Shown here in pieces: positions 14,750 through 23,744 of a stretch of 64,000 bases of DNA. Origin of the DNA: Mucilaginibacter lacusdianchii (GTDB lineage Bacteria > Bacteroidota > Bacteroidia > Sphingobacteriales > Sphingobacteriaceae); contig NZ_WSRW01000001.1 in assembly GCF_009770985.1 (NCBI RefSeq), positions 1,364,001 through 1,428,000 of the forward strand. Reading direction: 5' to 3'. The notes under the pieces were generated by a model, which was not told where the DNA came from, did not search any database, and saw only the letters and a list, made by a program, of their open reading frames with translations. The first letter of the stretch is position 1. Every line of letters starts with the position of its first letter. The position numbers were made by a program, and so were the translations under genes.

Positions 14750-17644
14750 TTATTTAACTTTTTTGAGGTCTTTTTCTACTCGTTTCTCTGCATTTTTAGC
14801 TTTCTTTTCCTGCGCTTTCTTTTCTTCACGCTGCTCGTGATCTGATTTTTTTGCAGCACGCTTTTCTGTCCGGATCACTTTATTCGATTTTCTGTTGTAC
14901 AAAGCATTAATAATGCCCTGCCCTTTTCTGGTAAAAAACTTAATTTTAGGATTCTCACTCGTTCCGGTTACGGCAACCGGAACACTAATCCAGCCCGCAG
15001 GCGGCAACCCTACTTTTACCAGGATATCCAACAGTCCGTTAAAACTTGCCGTTCCGCTAATGGCAGGTCGTAGAACGGATACTTTGAATTTAAATTCATT
15101 GATGTGAATCAGGTTATCTTTGATATGCGTTTCTATATTTACGCCCTTCATATCAGGGTTATTAAAGGCATCGGCCCCCACATTGTCACCAATTACCGAA
15201 AGCATTTTTATGTTTTTTACGGCTACATCCCGAAGGTTTACCACGCCGCCACCTTCTAATGAAGGATAAATAGGATTCATGTTTGCATCAAAATCACCTT
15301 TCAACTTATAATTGAGCGATACAATACCACTCACATCTTTTGCAGATGTAGCCATTTTGCGTACCATGTCAATTTCCTTATAAGCCCTTTGCACATTAAA
15401 ATCTAGCACCTTAAAGGCAACATCAAAATTGGCAGTTAACGGAGATTCATTCTGATAACGGGCATCGATATTCATCCGGCTGCCTATCATGTCAAAGGAT
15501 GTGTTTTTTAAATAAACTTGCCCGGCTTTTACAGCAGCAGTTCCTTTAAGCTGATTAAGGTTCATGCCGTTAAATCTTACTTTTTTGGCGTTAGCGGCTA
15601 AAGACACATCTAAGTTTCTAGGAACAATTACAACGCCGCTGCTTTTTGGATGTTCGGCTTTTGCATCTTCAACTTCTACTGATTTATCGCCATTGTCGCC
15701 GCTTTGTAGCGCCATAAACTCATCAACCAAAATATAATTGGAATTCAAAGCGAAATTGCCATGAAGTGTTCCTCTGCGTTCAATAAAATAATTGATGGTA
15801 TTCAGCAGATAGCCATTCAACGAAAAATCAGATTTTCCGTAAGTGGCATAAAACTTTCTGAACCACATTTTTTCATTCTCAAACTGGAAGTTGCCCTCTT
15901 TTATATAAAATGACCTAGGCAGGTATTCGGTACTGGCTTTTATATTTTTCAGGATTAAAGTTCCCTTGTTATCTAACTTGCTGTACTGGCCCGTGGTAGC
16001 ATAACTTTGCCTGCCGTTCAAGGATAAATCTGCCGTTATCAATCCACTAACGTCTACCCCTTTTGTTGCAAAAACTTTATAGATCCTACCAACATTTAAA
16101 ACCCCTTTTGCACGTACTTTATATAACAGATCTTCAAAGTTTTGCAGATCAGCGTTAACAAATACAGGATTTCCTTCAAAATCAAACTTAAAAGGATCAA
16201 GTTTTACTTCAAGACTACTAAAGGTACCATCGGTGTTTTTAATATTAGCTGTTAAATTGATGTTGGTGATAGGATTTGGGTAAGAGGTCGTTTTTAGCCA
16301 GCCGTCTTTCAAATCAAGGTATCCGTCGGTTTTCGGAAATAGCTTTTTGTCCATGTTAAAGATACCGTTTGCCTTTACGTCGGCATTCATCATACCCCTG
16401 ATATCAAAGTCTTTTAAACCTAAGGCCGCGTCTAGCGTTTGTAAATTGACCGCACCTTTTATATTGGCATTTACGTTCATATTGCTTAGCCCCTTAGTTT
16501 TAACCACCGCCCTGAAGTTGTTTTTCTGACCAAGATCAAAGCTTAGTTTTTTCAGATCCAATCCTAACTGCTCCACGTCTAAAGAGGGCAAATCAATATT
16601 CAAGTCAACATTAAGATTGTTCATCGGCACAGGCGCCTTTGCATTGGAAATAACACCATCATTAACCAGCAAACGTGCTGTAAAATGTGGCTTCAAGTTC
16701 TTGGGTTCGCTAAACCTGCCTTTCAGGCCAAAAAACAAATTGCTTTTACCTTCTATTTTGGTGTCTTTTGCCCAATCCAGGTATTGTGGCGGCAGCACAG
16801 AAATCATATCACGAATGGTAGTTTTTTCTGAGGCAGCTTTGATATCCAAATCATATCCATCCTTGAGGATGGCTACAAAACCGGTAAATTTTAAAGGGAG
16901 ATCATTGATCTTCAATTCGTTTTTTCTGAGTACAAAAGTTAATGCATTGGTATTAATTCTCGTAATCAGGTCGGCATGCAGGGCCTTTTGCTTGGCATAG
17001 TATATTCTGTTCAGGCTAAAATCTAACTGATTTATTTTAAGATCAGTTTTCAAATCAAAGATATCTTTACTCAATCCACCTTGCCCTGTATAATTCAGTC
17101 CTTTTGCATCCACTAATACTTGAGCCGTACGATCGGTATATTTAATATGCCAGTTTTTAAATTTGATGAGATCGAGTTTTATGGATGTACCTTTTCCGGT
17201 GGTATCCTGTGGCGTTTTAGACGGCTCAGATACATACACGTTATAGTTGGCCTGCCCTTTACTATTCACATAAACATTGGCATAAGCATCGTTGACATAA
17301 ATTTCATCGATCTTAACCTCGCCGTCAAAAATCAAATTTTTAAGGTTGATACCCGCCGCCACTTCTTTCGCGGCCAGTAACGTATCCTGCTGAAAAGGCT
17401 TAGACCCTTTAAGCAACAAATCATCTACAGAAACGGTAAGCGAAGGAAAGTGCCGGAAAAAGGTAAGGTGCACTTTTTTATAATCCAGTTTTCCGGCCAG
17501 GCGCTTATTTGCAAATATTTTAACCTGCTCAGATATAGTTCCAGGAAATAAGATTGGAATAATAAACATCAGGAACAGAATTGATGCTACGAAAATTCCC
17601 AGCCATTTCAAGGTCTTCAAAATTGGTTTTTTAAGCTTCTCCAT
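14750..17644 (-). CDS. AsmA-like outer-membrane biogenesis protein
   Basis: 964 residues. One N-terminal transmembrane helix (about 14-34, WLGIFVASILFLMFIIPILF) anchors a long periplasmic part made of repeated beta-groove strands. Family marks are VHLTFFRHFPSLTVSVDDLLLKG near residue 60 and the C-terminal GGVVNLRDVAVKNIKMLSVIG and VPVAVTGTSENPKIKF blocks. AsmA/TamB/YhdP-type proteins bridge the periplasm and are linked to phospholipid transport and outer-membrane assembly. The last ~45 residues are an unusual Lys/Glu-rich tail after the NPKIKF block, probably coiled-coil. The gene is monocistronic. Confidence 0.9.
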   Translation of the reverse strand: MEKLKKPILKTLKWLGIFVASILFLMFIIPILFPGTISEQVKIFANKRLAGKLDYKKVHLTFFRHFPSLTVSVDDLLLKGSKPFQQDTLLAAKEVAAGINLKNLIFDGEVKIDEIYVNDAYANVYVNSKGQANYNVYVSEPSKTPQDTTGKGTSIKLDLIKFKNWHIKYTDRTAQVLVDAKGLNYTGQGGLSKDIFDLKTDLKINQLDFSLNRIYYAKQKALHADLITRINTNALTFVLRKNELKINDLPLKFTGFVAILKDGYDLDIKAASEKTTIRDMISVLPPQYLDWAKDTKIEGKSNLFFGLKGRFSEPKNLKPHFTARLLVNDGVISNAKAPVPMNNLNVDLNIDLPSLDVEQLGLDLKKLSFDLGQKNNFRAVVKTKGLSNMNVNANIKGAVNLQTLDAALGLKDFDIRGMMNADVKANGIFNMDKKLFPKTDGYLDLKDGWLKTTSYPNPITNINLTANIKNTDGTFSSLEVKLDPFKFDFEGNPVFVNADLQNFEDLLYKVRAKGVLNVGRIYKVFATKGVDVSGLITADLSLNGRQSYATTGQYSKLDNKGTLILKNIKASTEYLPRSFYIKEGNFQFENEKMWFRKFYATYGKSDFSLNGYLLNTINYFIERRGTLHGNFALNSNYILVDEFMALQSGDNGDKSVEVEDAKAEHPKSSGVVIVPRNLDVSLAANAKKVRFNGMNLNQLKGTAAVKAGQVYLKNTSFDMIGSRMNIDARYQNESPLTANFDVAFKVLDFNVQRAYKEIDMVRKMATSAKDVSGIVSLNYKLKGDFDANMNPIYPSLEGGGVVNLRDVAVKNIKMLSVIGDNVGADAFNNPDMKGVNIETHIKDNLIHINEFKFKVSVLRPAISGTASFNGLLDILVKVGLPPAGWISVPVAVTGTSENPKIKFFTRKGQGIINALYNRKSNKVIRTEKRAAKKSDHEQREEKKAQEKKAKNAEKRVEKDLKKVK

Positions 17645-17975
17645 AAATCGATATCTTACATTTAATCTTAACAGTAGGCGTCACCTATAAGTTATGGATA
17701 GACTTTAGCTATCTAAAACCAAGCCATTTATGATAATGAAGGGAAAACTTCTTTTGCCAAGCACCAAGAGATTAGATATGTAACTTATGAACGAATGAGC
17801 TTTTAGTTTCTAATTACTCAAAATATTTTTTTTATAAATACCGATAAAGGCATTTGTTTTTTAATCGATAGAATATTGTATTAGTGCTATATTATTTTAT
17901 AATTCCTTATGTAACGATAAATATGATTGGTTTTATATATTTGCAAAAAATTAAAAAGCCAACCTTATTACGATA
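17645..17975. other. Intergenic promoter region between divergent genes
   Basis: About 330 AT-rich bases. The rightward -10 element TATATTTG is at 17936-17943. No gene or strong hairpin is seen in the rest. Confidence 0.45.
17936..17943 (+). promoter_or_regulatory. Candidate -10 element for the barrel/lipoprotein pair
   Basis: TATATTTG fits TAnnTTTG and lies 32 nt before the ATG of the outer-membrane protein. Confidence 0.5.
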
Positions 17976-18797
17976 ATGCTTACCTCTCGCAGAGCCCCTT
18001 TGTGTTCGGCTCACAATATTAAACGTCATGTTATTTTCTTTTTAATGGTTTCCGCGTTGGTTTCCTTAACAGACGTTTCAATAGCACAAAAGAAAAGCAC
18101 AAAAATAAATAAACCCGCTACCGCATCTAATTTGTCAGATAACAAGTTTGAACTGGGAGTAGCCGGAGGTTTAAATTTGAATCGATTTACCAAAGGTCAG
18201 CCGCATACAGGCTACAATACCGGGTTTAATGGCGGCATATTAGCAAACTACTATGTTTACAAAAACTTTGCCTTACAATTAGAGGTAAATTATATGCAGC
18301 AAGGCGGCCAAATGATTACTTTTAAAGATGATACCAGACTTGGTTTACCTGAAAGTTTTACCACAAAGAATGTTAAAAATAGCTCTTATCAGTTAAATAG
18401 TATTGAAGTACCGCTTTTACTTAATTACAGAATAAAGTTAAAGCAAGGCTGGCAACCTTCTATTTACGCAGGCGGTAGTTATGCTTATACTCTAAATGTA
18501 ACGGAGCATTACCAAAAGACTGGCAATTTGCTTCCGGAAGAAGATATTATTGCTACAGTTACTGGTAACCAAGGTGCTACCAGTCTTTTTACAAGCAACA
18601 GATTTAACCTTATAGCAGGTGCAAATGTAAAGCTGCCACTATCTTCAAAATTAAAACTGCTAATAGACTTCAGGTATTTAAATGGCCTGAGCCCTGTTAG
18701 AGAAAACTACTCTTACATGGAAAAAACAGGATTTGGCAACAATATCAGAACTAACTCTTTTATTTCAAGAGTTGGTGTTGTTATGTCTATTAAATAA
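17976..18797 (+). CDS. Outer-membrane beta-barrel protein (porin-like family)
   Basis: 273 residues. A signal peptide of about 37 residues ends at SIAQ. The mature part has alternating amphipathic strands typical of 8-10-stranded barrels of the Bacteroidetes outer-membrane beta-barrel family: FELGVAGGLNLNRF, GFNGGILANYYVYKNFALQLEVNYMQQGG, IEVPLLLNYRI, IYAGGSYAYTLN, FNLIAGANVKL, and a terminal FISRVGVVMSIK strand. It probably forms a small barrel, not necessarily a pore. A lipoprotein gene follows 50 nt downstream and may be its partner. Confidence 0.85.
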   Translation: MLTSRRAPLCSAHNIKRHVIFFLMVSALVSLTDVSIAQKKSTKINKPATASNLSDNKFELGVAGGLNLNRFTKGQPHTGYNTGFNGGILANYYVYKNFALQLEVNYMQQGGQMITFKDDTRLGLPESFTTKNVKNSSYQLNSIEVPLLLNYRIKLKQGWQPSIYAGGSYAYTLNVTEHYQKTGNLLPEEDIIATVTGNQGATSLFTSNRFNLIAGANVKLPLSSKLKLLIDFRYLNGLSPVRENYSYMEKTGFGNNIRTNSFISRVGVVMSIK

Positions 18798-18847
18798 GCA
18801 TATATACCCTCTGTTATACCTTAAAACCCACAAACAAAAAACTTATT

Positions 18848-20284
18848 ATGAAACTTAAGTTTACCTTTATCGGTATGGCGCTTGCCATGCTTCTTGCAGG
18901 ATGTTCTAAAGATGAATTTAATGAACGTGATGCAATAGAGGCACAAAAAGAATTACTTAATATGCAGTATCAGCACGAGCTTGATCTGGAAGCACTTAAG
19001 CAAAAAGGCACTACTGCACTACAAGAATTAATTAACACAGCTACACTTAACCAGCTTAAATTGACAGACAGTTTACAAAGGCGAAACGCTATTTTGGCCA
19101 ATCAAAAAGATTATAGTGTAACTGTTGTTGATGCTTATACAAACGCGCCGGTAGCTGATGCTGACGTTACTGTATCTTCATTAGGCAAAATAGTTTCTGC
19201 TAAAACAAATGCTCAGGGAGTAGCAAGCTTTTCTGCCTTAAACTTATATCCTACATCAGCTTTTATGGTTTCAAAAACAGGCTATGCGGCAACTCAAATA
19301 CTACAGCAAAACATTACTGCCGGAACTGCCAAACTTTGGAATACATCTGACCTGTCAAATGAAATTACCGGCACTTTATACATTGAGACAGATTTAACCA
19401 ATGCTACTCCTGAAAAAGTAGGAGAAAACGTTTTAGTTACAGCCTCTGCTAGTGTTTCTAACAGCTCTTCGGGAAGTTATAACGTTTATTATCCGGCTTA
19501 CACTAAGGCAGATGGTACTTACTCGATAAAAATTCCGGCTGCTATTAATGGGTACACGTTGTCTTTTCAACAAGTAACATCTGATCAAAAGCTTTTCGTA
19601 AATGCAACTGCCGACGATCAATCAACAGCATTTCCTAATAGCTTACCACGAATAGCTACTGTAAAAACATACTTTAATGTAAACAGCTTTAATGCTGGAT
19701 ATCCAAATGTAACAAACAATTACTACTTTAAAGTATCAGCAGATAAAACAGGAAAAGTGTTGTATATTCCAGGTTATTATTACAATTACAACAATTACAA
19801 TCAAGTAATGCTGTCTAATATTAATGGAAAATATCAGATAGAAAAACTATACACTTATAACTACAGCTATTACAATAACTTATATGTCGATATCAACTCA
19901 TTTACATATGACCCGCAAGCCCAAGTTGATGTACAAATGGTAGATGTAGCCGGAAACCTTATTGAATCTGCTCCAAAATTAGTTGCAACAGCTGGTTCAA
20001 ACGGAAAATTAACATCTTACTATTCACCAGAAGGTGGAAGTGGATACATCCACTTAAAAAGAGATGCTTCTGGTAACTTAGTAGCTGGTGCAAAAGGAGT
20101 AATATTAAAAGCTACTCCTTATGATTCTTATTCAAATTTGTATTATATGAATTTTACAAATAATTTGAATACAGCGGTTAACAACACGGTTAACAACACC
20201 TATTTGAGTAACAATAAAGGCGACAAAAAAGTGGTTAACTTTTATTATGGCTCAGGAGATAGCAGAGAAAAACAAGTTTATTAA
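18848..20284 (+). CDS. Surface lipoprotein with carboxypeptidase-like regulatory domain
   Basis: 478 residues. The lipobox LLAGC at about residues 15-19 gives a lipid-anchored Cys19. A coiled-coil stretch rich in Glu, Gln and Leu (about 25-80) is followed by a carboxypeptidase-regulatory-like beta-sandwich (SVTVVDAYTNAPVADADVTVSSLGK...TNAQGVASFSAL). The rest is beta-rich, with Tyr/Asn-rich runs such as YYYNYNNYNQ and NYSYYNNLYVD. No enzymatic motif is seen. It follows the barrel gene and ends at a very strong terminator, so the two form one unit. Confidence 0.8.
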   Translation: MKLKFTFIGMALAMLLAGCSKDEFNERDAIEAQKELLNMQYQHELDLEALKQKGTTALQELINTATLNQLKLTDSLQRRNAILANQKDYSVTVVDAYTNAPVADADVTVSSLGKIVSAKTNAQGVASFSALNLYPTSAFMVSKTGYAATQILQQNITAGTAKLWNTSDLSNEITGTLYIETDLTNATPEKVGENVLVTASASVSNSSSGSYNVYYPAYTKADGTYSIKIPAAINGYTLSFQQVTSDQKLFVNATADDQSTAFPNSLPRIATVKTYFNVNSFNAGYPNVTNNYYFKVSADKTGKVLYIPGYYYNYNNYNQVMLSNINGKYQIEKLYTYNYSYYNNLYVDINSFTYDPQAQVDVQMVDVAGNLIESAPKLVATAGSNGKLTSYYSPEGGSGYIHLKRDASGNLVAGAKGVILKATPYDSYSNLYYMNFTNNLNTAVNNTVNNTYLSNNKGDKKVVNFYYGSGDSREKQVY

Positions 20285-20300
20285 TGCTAATTACCTCTTA

Positions 20301-20338
20301 CAAAAGAGCCTCTTAAGGAAACTTAAGAGGCTCTTTTG
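20301..20338. terminator. Strong intrinsic terminator with GAAA loop
   Basis: CAAAAGAGCCTCTTAAG pairs perfectly (17 bp) with CTTAAGAGGCTCTTTTG around a GAAA tetraloop. It ends the barrel/lipoprotein unit. Confidence 0.8.
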
Positions 20339-20684
20339 TTTGTCTGTTTTTTTTGTTGCGCATACATATTCATAATTTATTTTGAACGTCCATGGCCCTT
20401 ATCTAGCCCTAAGCTATGTAATCAAAGCTTATACACGTTTGTAAGGTGTTTAGCACGATGTTAATTGATTGGTAGTTAGGTAATTGTGATGTGTGAGATA
20501 AGGTGACTGCAGATGTGGAAAAGTATAAAAAACATAATTACCCAAGATTCAGAAAACTAGTAAAGGACGTTTTAATTTAGGGAAAACATTGTTCTGTGGC
20601 CAATAAAGGTTATGCTCGATTGAAAATAGGCTCCAGCAAAGGCGGCTTATTTTTATGTTTTGCACTGAATGGTAATAATGTGCA
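20339..20684. other. Intergenic stretch, probably decayed sequence
   Basis: About 350 bases with no supported gene, promoter or RNA. It precedes a doubtful ORF and a SusD remnant, so it may be eroded coding sequence, but I could not recover a protein from it. Confidence 0.3.
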
Positions 20685-21026
20685 TTGCACTGTCTTAACA
20701 GCCATGAAGCTTACAATTGTTTATCTAAAATTATTTATGGTGATATAGCTGCGACCAATATTTCTTACGGAAACAAGTTTGAAATTATTGTTTTAAATCC
20801 ATCATTGGGGTGGTTGGTAGACGAGCTTAATAAGGAACGCACTGCTGCTGGTGGGCAAGATCAGCTTTTAGGGGTAAGTTTACTGTTTGAATACTCAGAC
20901 TTGCAGGGACCGGGTTTTACATTAGTTTACGGACAAACCTTTATGCAATGGTATGGCGCAAAGCTCAATGCCATTGACTCAACGAAACCAATGCTACGGC
21001 ACAGGGCTTATGAGTATGTAAATTAG
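20685..21026 (+). CDS. Small hypothetical protein, doubtful
   Basis: 113 residues without signal peptide or known motif. The composition is protein-like (EIIVLNPSLGWLVDELNKER, LLFEYSDLQGPGFTLVYGQ) and reads like the middle of a domain. It lies directly before a SusD C-terminal remnant and could itself be a fragment of a broken gene. I do not recognise it. Confidence 0.3.
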   Translation: MHCLNSHEAYNCLSKIIYGDIAATNISYGNKFEIIVLNPSLGWLVDELNKERTAAGGQDQLLGVSLLFEYSDLQGPGFTLVYGQTFMQWYGAKLNAIDSTKPMLRHRAYEYVN

Positions 21027-21093
21027 GTAATAGAACACGCTGGGCTGGCTTCGCTGTTATCAACCATGCCCAATATGAACCTCGATCAGTTTT

Positions 21094-21204
21094 AGCATAG
21101 ATGCCGGCTTTGCAAATTTCAGTAAAGGAAAATATGAAGTTTTGCCTATACCGCAACAGGATATTAATATAAATCCTAACTTAACACAAAATACAATTTA
21201 CTAA
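21094..21204 (+). pseudogene. C-terminal remnant of a SusD/RagB-family lipoprotein
   Basis: An open stretch of 36 codons with no start reads ...GFANFSKGKYEVLPIPQQDI, then NINPNLTQNTIY and TAA. The pattern K-Y-x-x-x-P-I-P-x-x-(D/E)-(I/L)-x-x-N-P-x-L-x-Q-N is the characteristic C-terminus of SusD-like glycan-binding lipoproteins, normally about 500 residues. Upstream the same frame has a TGA at 21076. A terminator follows, as expected for a real gene end. The neighbouring glycosidase genes suggest this was once a polysaccharide utilisation locus. Confidence 0.7.
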
Positions 21205-21211
21205 CCAACTG

Positions 21212-21249
21212 GCCGGATGAGTATTTAAACAAGGTTTATCCGGCTTTAT
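21212..21249 (+). terminator. Intrinsic terminator behind the SusD remnant
   Basis: GCCGGAT (21212-21218) pairs with ATCCGGC (21238-21244), followed by TTTATT. It lies 8 nt after the remnant's stop codon. Confidence 0.6.
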
Positions 21250-21269
21250 TAAATGGACTTGCTTAAATA

Positions 21270-22463
21270 ATGATGCTGTTTAAAAGGAAAAGATTTAATT
21301 TATTCTTTCTGCTAGCCGTATTAACTGCGCTATTACTTAGTACATCTTTTGCTCATGCGCAAAAGAAAAAAGTAAAAATCAAAACATTCACCAACCCCAT
21401 TTTGCCGTCAGGGGCCGATCCGTGGATTATTTATAAAGATGGGTACTACTATTATACCAACACCTACGGTGATAGCTTGCTGCTATGGAAAACCAAAGAC
21501 ATTGCCGACTTGCGAAATGCGCCTAAAAAAACCATATGGATTCCGCCTATAGGTAAAAGTTACTCGAGCGAAATATGGGCACCCGAAATACATTTTCTGG
21601 AAGGTAAATGGTACATGTACTTTGCCGCAGATGACGGTAAAAATAAAAATCACCGTTTATATGTGCTTGAAAATGCATCGCCCGACCCTTTGCTTGGCGA
21701 ATGGGTATTTAAGGGTATGCTGTCAGAAGCATCCAACAAATGGGCCATTGATGGATCGGTGTTTAGTCATAACGGCCAGCTCTATTTAATTTGGGCCGGA
21801 TGGGATGGCGATGAAAATGGGCAGCAGGATATTTATATTGCCAAAATGAAAAATCCTTACACGGTTGACGGTAAGCGGGTCAAAATATCCAGCCCTGAAT
21901 ACGATTGGGAAAAGTATGGCGATTTGCATGATGAAAATAACCCGCCACATGTAAGTGTTAATGAGGGGCCAGAAGTATTAAGGCATGACAACAAGATATT
22001 TCTGATTTATTCGGCCAGCGGTTGCTGGACGGATTATTATGCCCTAGGGATGCTTAGCGCGTCAGCATCAAGTGATTTAATGGATCCAAAATCATGGAAA
22101 AAGTCGGAAAAGCCGGTTTTTGCCCAAAGCAAAGAAAACAGTGTTTATGCACCAGGCCATAATGCCTTTTTCAAATCGCCGGATGGTAAAGAAGATTGGA
22201 TACTTTATCATGCCAACTCCAAGCCCGGTCAGGGTTGCGGTGGTAAGCGCTCGCCACGTATGCAAATGTTTACCTGGAATAAGGATGGCACACCAAATTT
22301 TGGTTTACCTGTTAAAGAGGGTGTGGCATTGCCTGTTCCGTCCGAAGCGGTATTGGTGAAGGCTAAGCCGCCTAAAGCACCGGGGGCGGCCGCCAAGAAA
22401 AAGCCAACAGCTAAAGGTATACACGATCAAACTATCATCATCAAAAACAAAAAGAATAAGTAA
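21270..22463 (+). CDS. Glycoside hydrolase family 43 (arabinofuranosidase/xylosidase type)
   Basis: 397 residues with a signal peptide of about 30 residues ending AHA. The five-bladed beta-propeller of GH43 is shown by NPILPSGADPWI (catalytic base Asp50), WAPEIHFLEGKWYMYFAA, NKWAIDGSVF (Asp161, pKa-modulating residue) and VNEGPEVL (Glu232, general acid). These enzymes release arabinose, xylose or galactose side units. The C-terminal tail is Lys/Ala/Pro-rich and looks disordered. It is followed 13 nt later by a second glycosidase, so the two likely form an operon for plant cell-wall glycans. Confidence 0.92.
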   Translation: MMLFKRKRFNLFFLLAVLTALLLSTSFAHAQKKKVKIKTFTNPILPSGADPWIIYKDGYYYYTNTYGDSLLLWKTKDIADLRNAPKKTIWIPPIGKSYSSEIWAPEIHFLEGKWYMYFAADDGKNKNHRLYVLENASPDPLLGEWVFKGMLSEASNKWAIDGSVFSHNGQLYLIWAGWDGDENGQQDIYIAKMKNPYTVDGKRVKISSPEYDWEKYGDLHDENNPPHVSVNEGPEVLRHDNKIFLIYSASGCWTDYYALGMLSASASSDLMDPKSWKKSEKPVFAQSKENSVYAPGHNAFFKSPDGKEDWILYHANSKPGQGCGGKRSPRMQMFTWNKDGTPNFGLPVKEGVALPVPSEAVLVKAKPPKAPGAAAKKKPTAKGIHDQTIIIKNKKNK

Positions 22464-22476
22464 TACTCCTAAAGCT

Positions 22477-23589
22477 ATGAAAAGAACAAATCATCTGTTA
22501 GCGGGCCTGTTGCTGATGTTTACGGTACTGACAGCCTGTAAGCAAGAACCTAAGCCTGCAGTAGTTCCCCTTCAGGAAGGCAAAATCTGGTCGGTAGAAA
22601 AAGCCAATCAATGGTATAATCAGCACCAGTATATTGTAGGCGCCAACTTTATACCCAGTACAGCCATCAACCAACTGGAAATGTGGCAGGCGGATACCTT
22701 TGACCCTAAAACGATTGACCGCGAACTAGGCTACGCCGAAGGGATTGGTTTTAACACGATGCGTGTTTTTTTACATAGCGTAGCTTATGGAGCAGATCCG
22801 AAAGGATTTAAATCGCGTGTTGATCAGTATCTGACTATCGCCAATAAGCATCACATTCAAACCATGTTTGTGTTTTTTGATGATTGCTGGAACCCTAATC
22901 CAAAGGCCGGTAAGCAGCCGGAGCCTAAGCCCGGCATACACAACTCCGGTTGGGTACAGGATCCAGGCGTACGCGAAGTAAAAGATCCAAAACAATTTAA
23001 TGTGCTTAAAAACTATTTTCAGGATGTAATGAAAACCTTTAAGCACGATAAACGCATTTTGCTTTGGGACTTGTATAATGAACCAGGCAACAGTACCAAG
23101 CACGATACCTCGCTGGCGCTGCTAACCAAGGTGTTTACCTGGGCACGTGATGTGAATCCGGATCAACCCATATCTGCCGGCTTATGGGCTTGGGACTTTG
23201 AAAAGCTGAATGCCTTTCAAGCACTTAACTCTGATATTATTACCTACCATGAGTATGAGCCGGATACCGCGCATACCCGCGTATTGCAACTATTAAAAAC
23301 GCATGGCCGCCCCATGATTTGTACCGAATACATGGCACGTACCCGCAGAAGCACCTTCCAAAAGATTTTACCTATGTTGAAGAAAGCCAATGTTGGCGCT
23401 ATAAACTGGGGACTGGTAGCTGGTAAAACCAATACTATTTATGCCTGGGACACACCTATGCCGCAAGGCGGAGAGCCTAAACTTTGGTTTCATGACATTT
23501 TTTATAAAGACGGCCGGCCTTACAAACCCGAAGAGGTTCAATTTATAAAAAGCGTATTGGCAAGGCCTAAGGTAGAGAGCATAAAATAA
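22477..23589 (+). CDS. GH5-like (clan GH-A) lipoprotein glycoside hydrolase
   Basis: 370 residues. A lipobox-like VLTACK near residue 20 suggests a lipoprotein exposed in the periplasm or on the surface. The TIM-barrel catalytic pair is visible: LLWDLYNEPGN with acid/base Glu202 and MICTEYMAR with nucleophile Glu284, in the positions typical of clan GH-A. Supporting motifs are GFNTMRVFLHS and the GAINWGLVAG end of the barrel. Substrate is unclear (cellulase, mannanase or xylanase-like annotations are common). Expressed with the GH43 gene. Confidence 0.85.
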   Translation: MKRTNHLLAGLLLMFTVLTACKQEPKPAVVPLQEGKIWSVEKANQWYNQHQYIVGANFIPSTAINQLEMWQADTFDPKTIDRELGYAEGIGFNTMRVFLHSVAYGADPKGFKSRVDQYLTIANKHHIQTMFVFFDDCWNPNPKAGKQPEPKPGIHNSGWVQDPGVREVKDPKQFNVLKNYFQDVMKTFKHDKRILLWDLYNEPGNSTKHDTSLALLTKVFTWARDVNPDQPISAGLWAWDFEKLNAFQALNSDIITYHEYEPDTAHTRVLQLLKTHGRPMICTEYMARTRRSTFQKILPMLKKANVGAINWGLVAGKTNTIYAWDTPMPQGGEPKLWFHDIFYKDGRPYKPEEVQFIKSVLARPKVESIK

Positions 23590-23645
23590 CTGGTTAATTA
23601 TAACTGAATTTAATTAGGCCAATGCTAACTGCCCCAAATAGGTTG

Positions 23646-23668
23646 TTAACATTGGCTTAACATTAACA
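23646..23668 (+). promoter_or_regulatory. Pho-box-like TTAACA direct repeats before the TPR regulator
   Basis: TTAACA occurs at 23646-23651, 23657-23662 and 23663-23668; the first two are 11 bp apart. Hexamer repeats TTAACA at an 11-bp period are the known binding pattern of PhoP-type phosphate regulators in Bacillus. A near-consensus -10 (TTTCTTTG, 23672-23679) follows at once. The role here is inferred. Confidence 0.45.
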
Positions 23669-23744
23669 TGTTTTCTTTGTAGAACGGTAATCTGTTTATC
23701 GCAGCTTTTAAACCCAGTCTTTTGGCTGGGTAATTTTTTATATT

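Noticed and set aside
19780..19900. Tyr/Asn-rich tandem repeat in the lipoprotein gene
   Set aside because: Codon-level similarity is from composition; I could not find a fixed repeat period.
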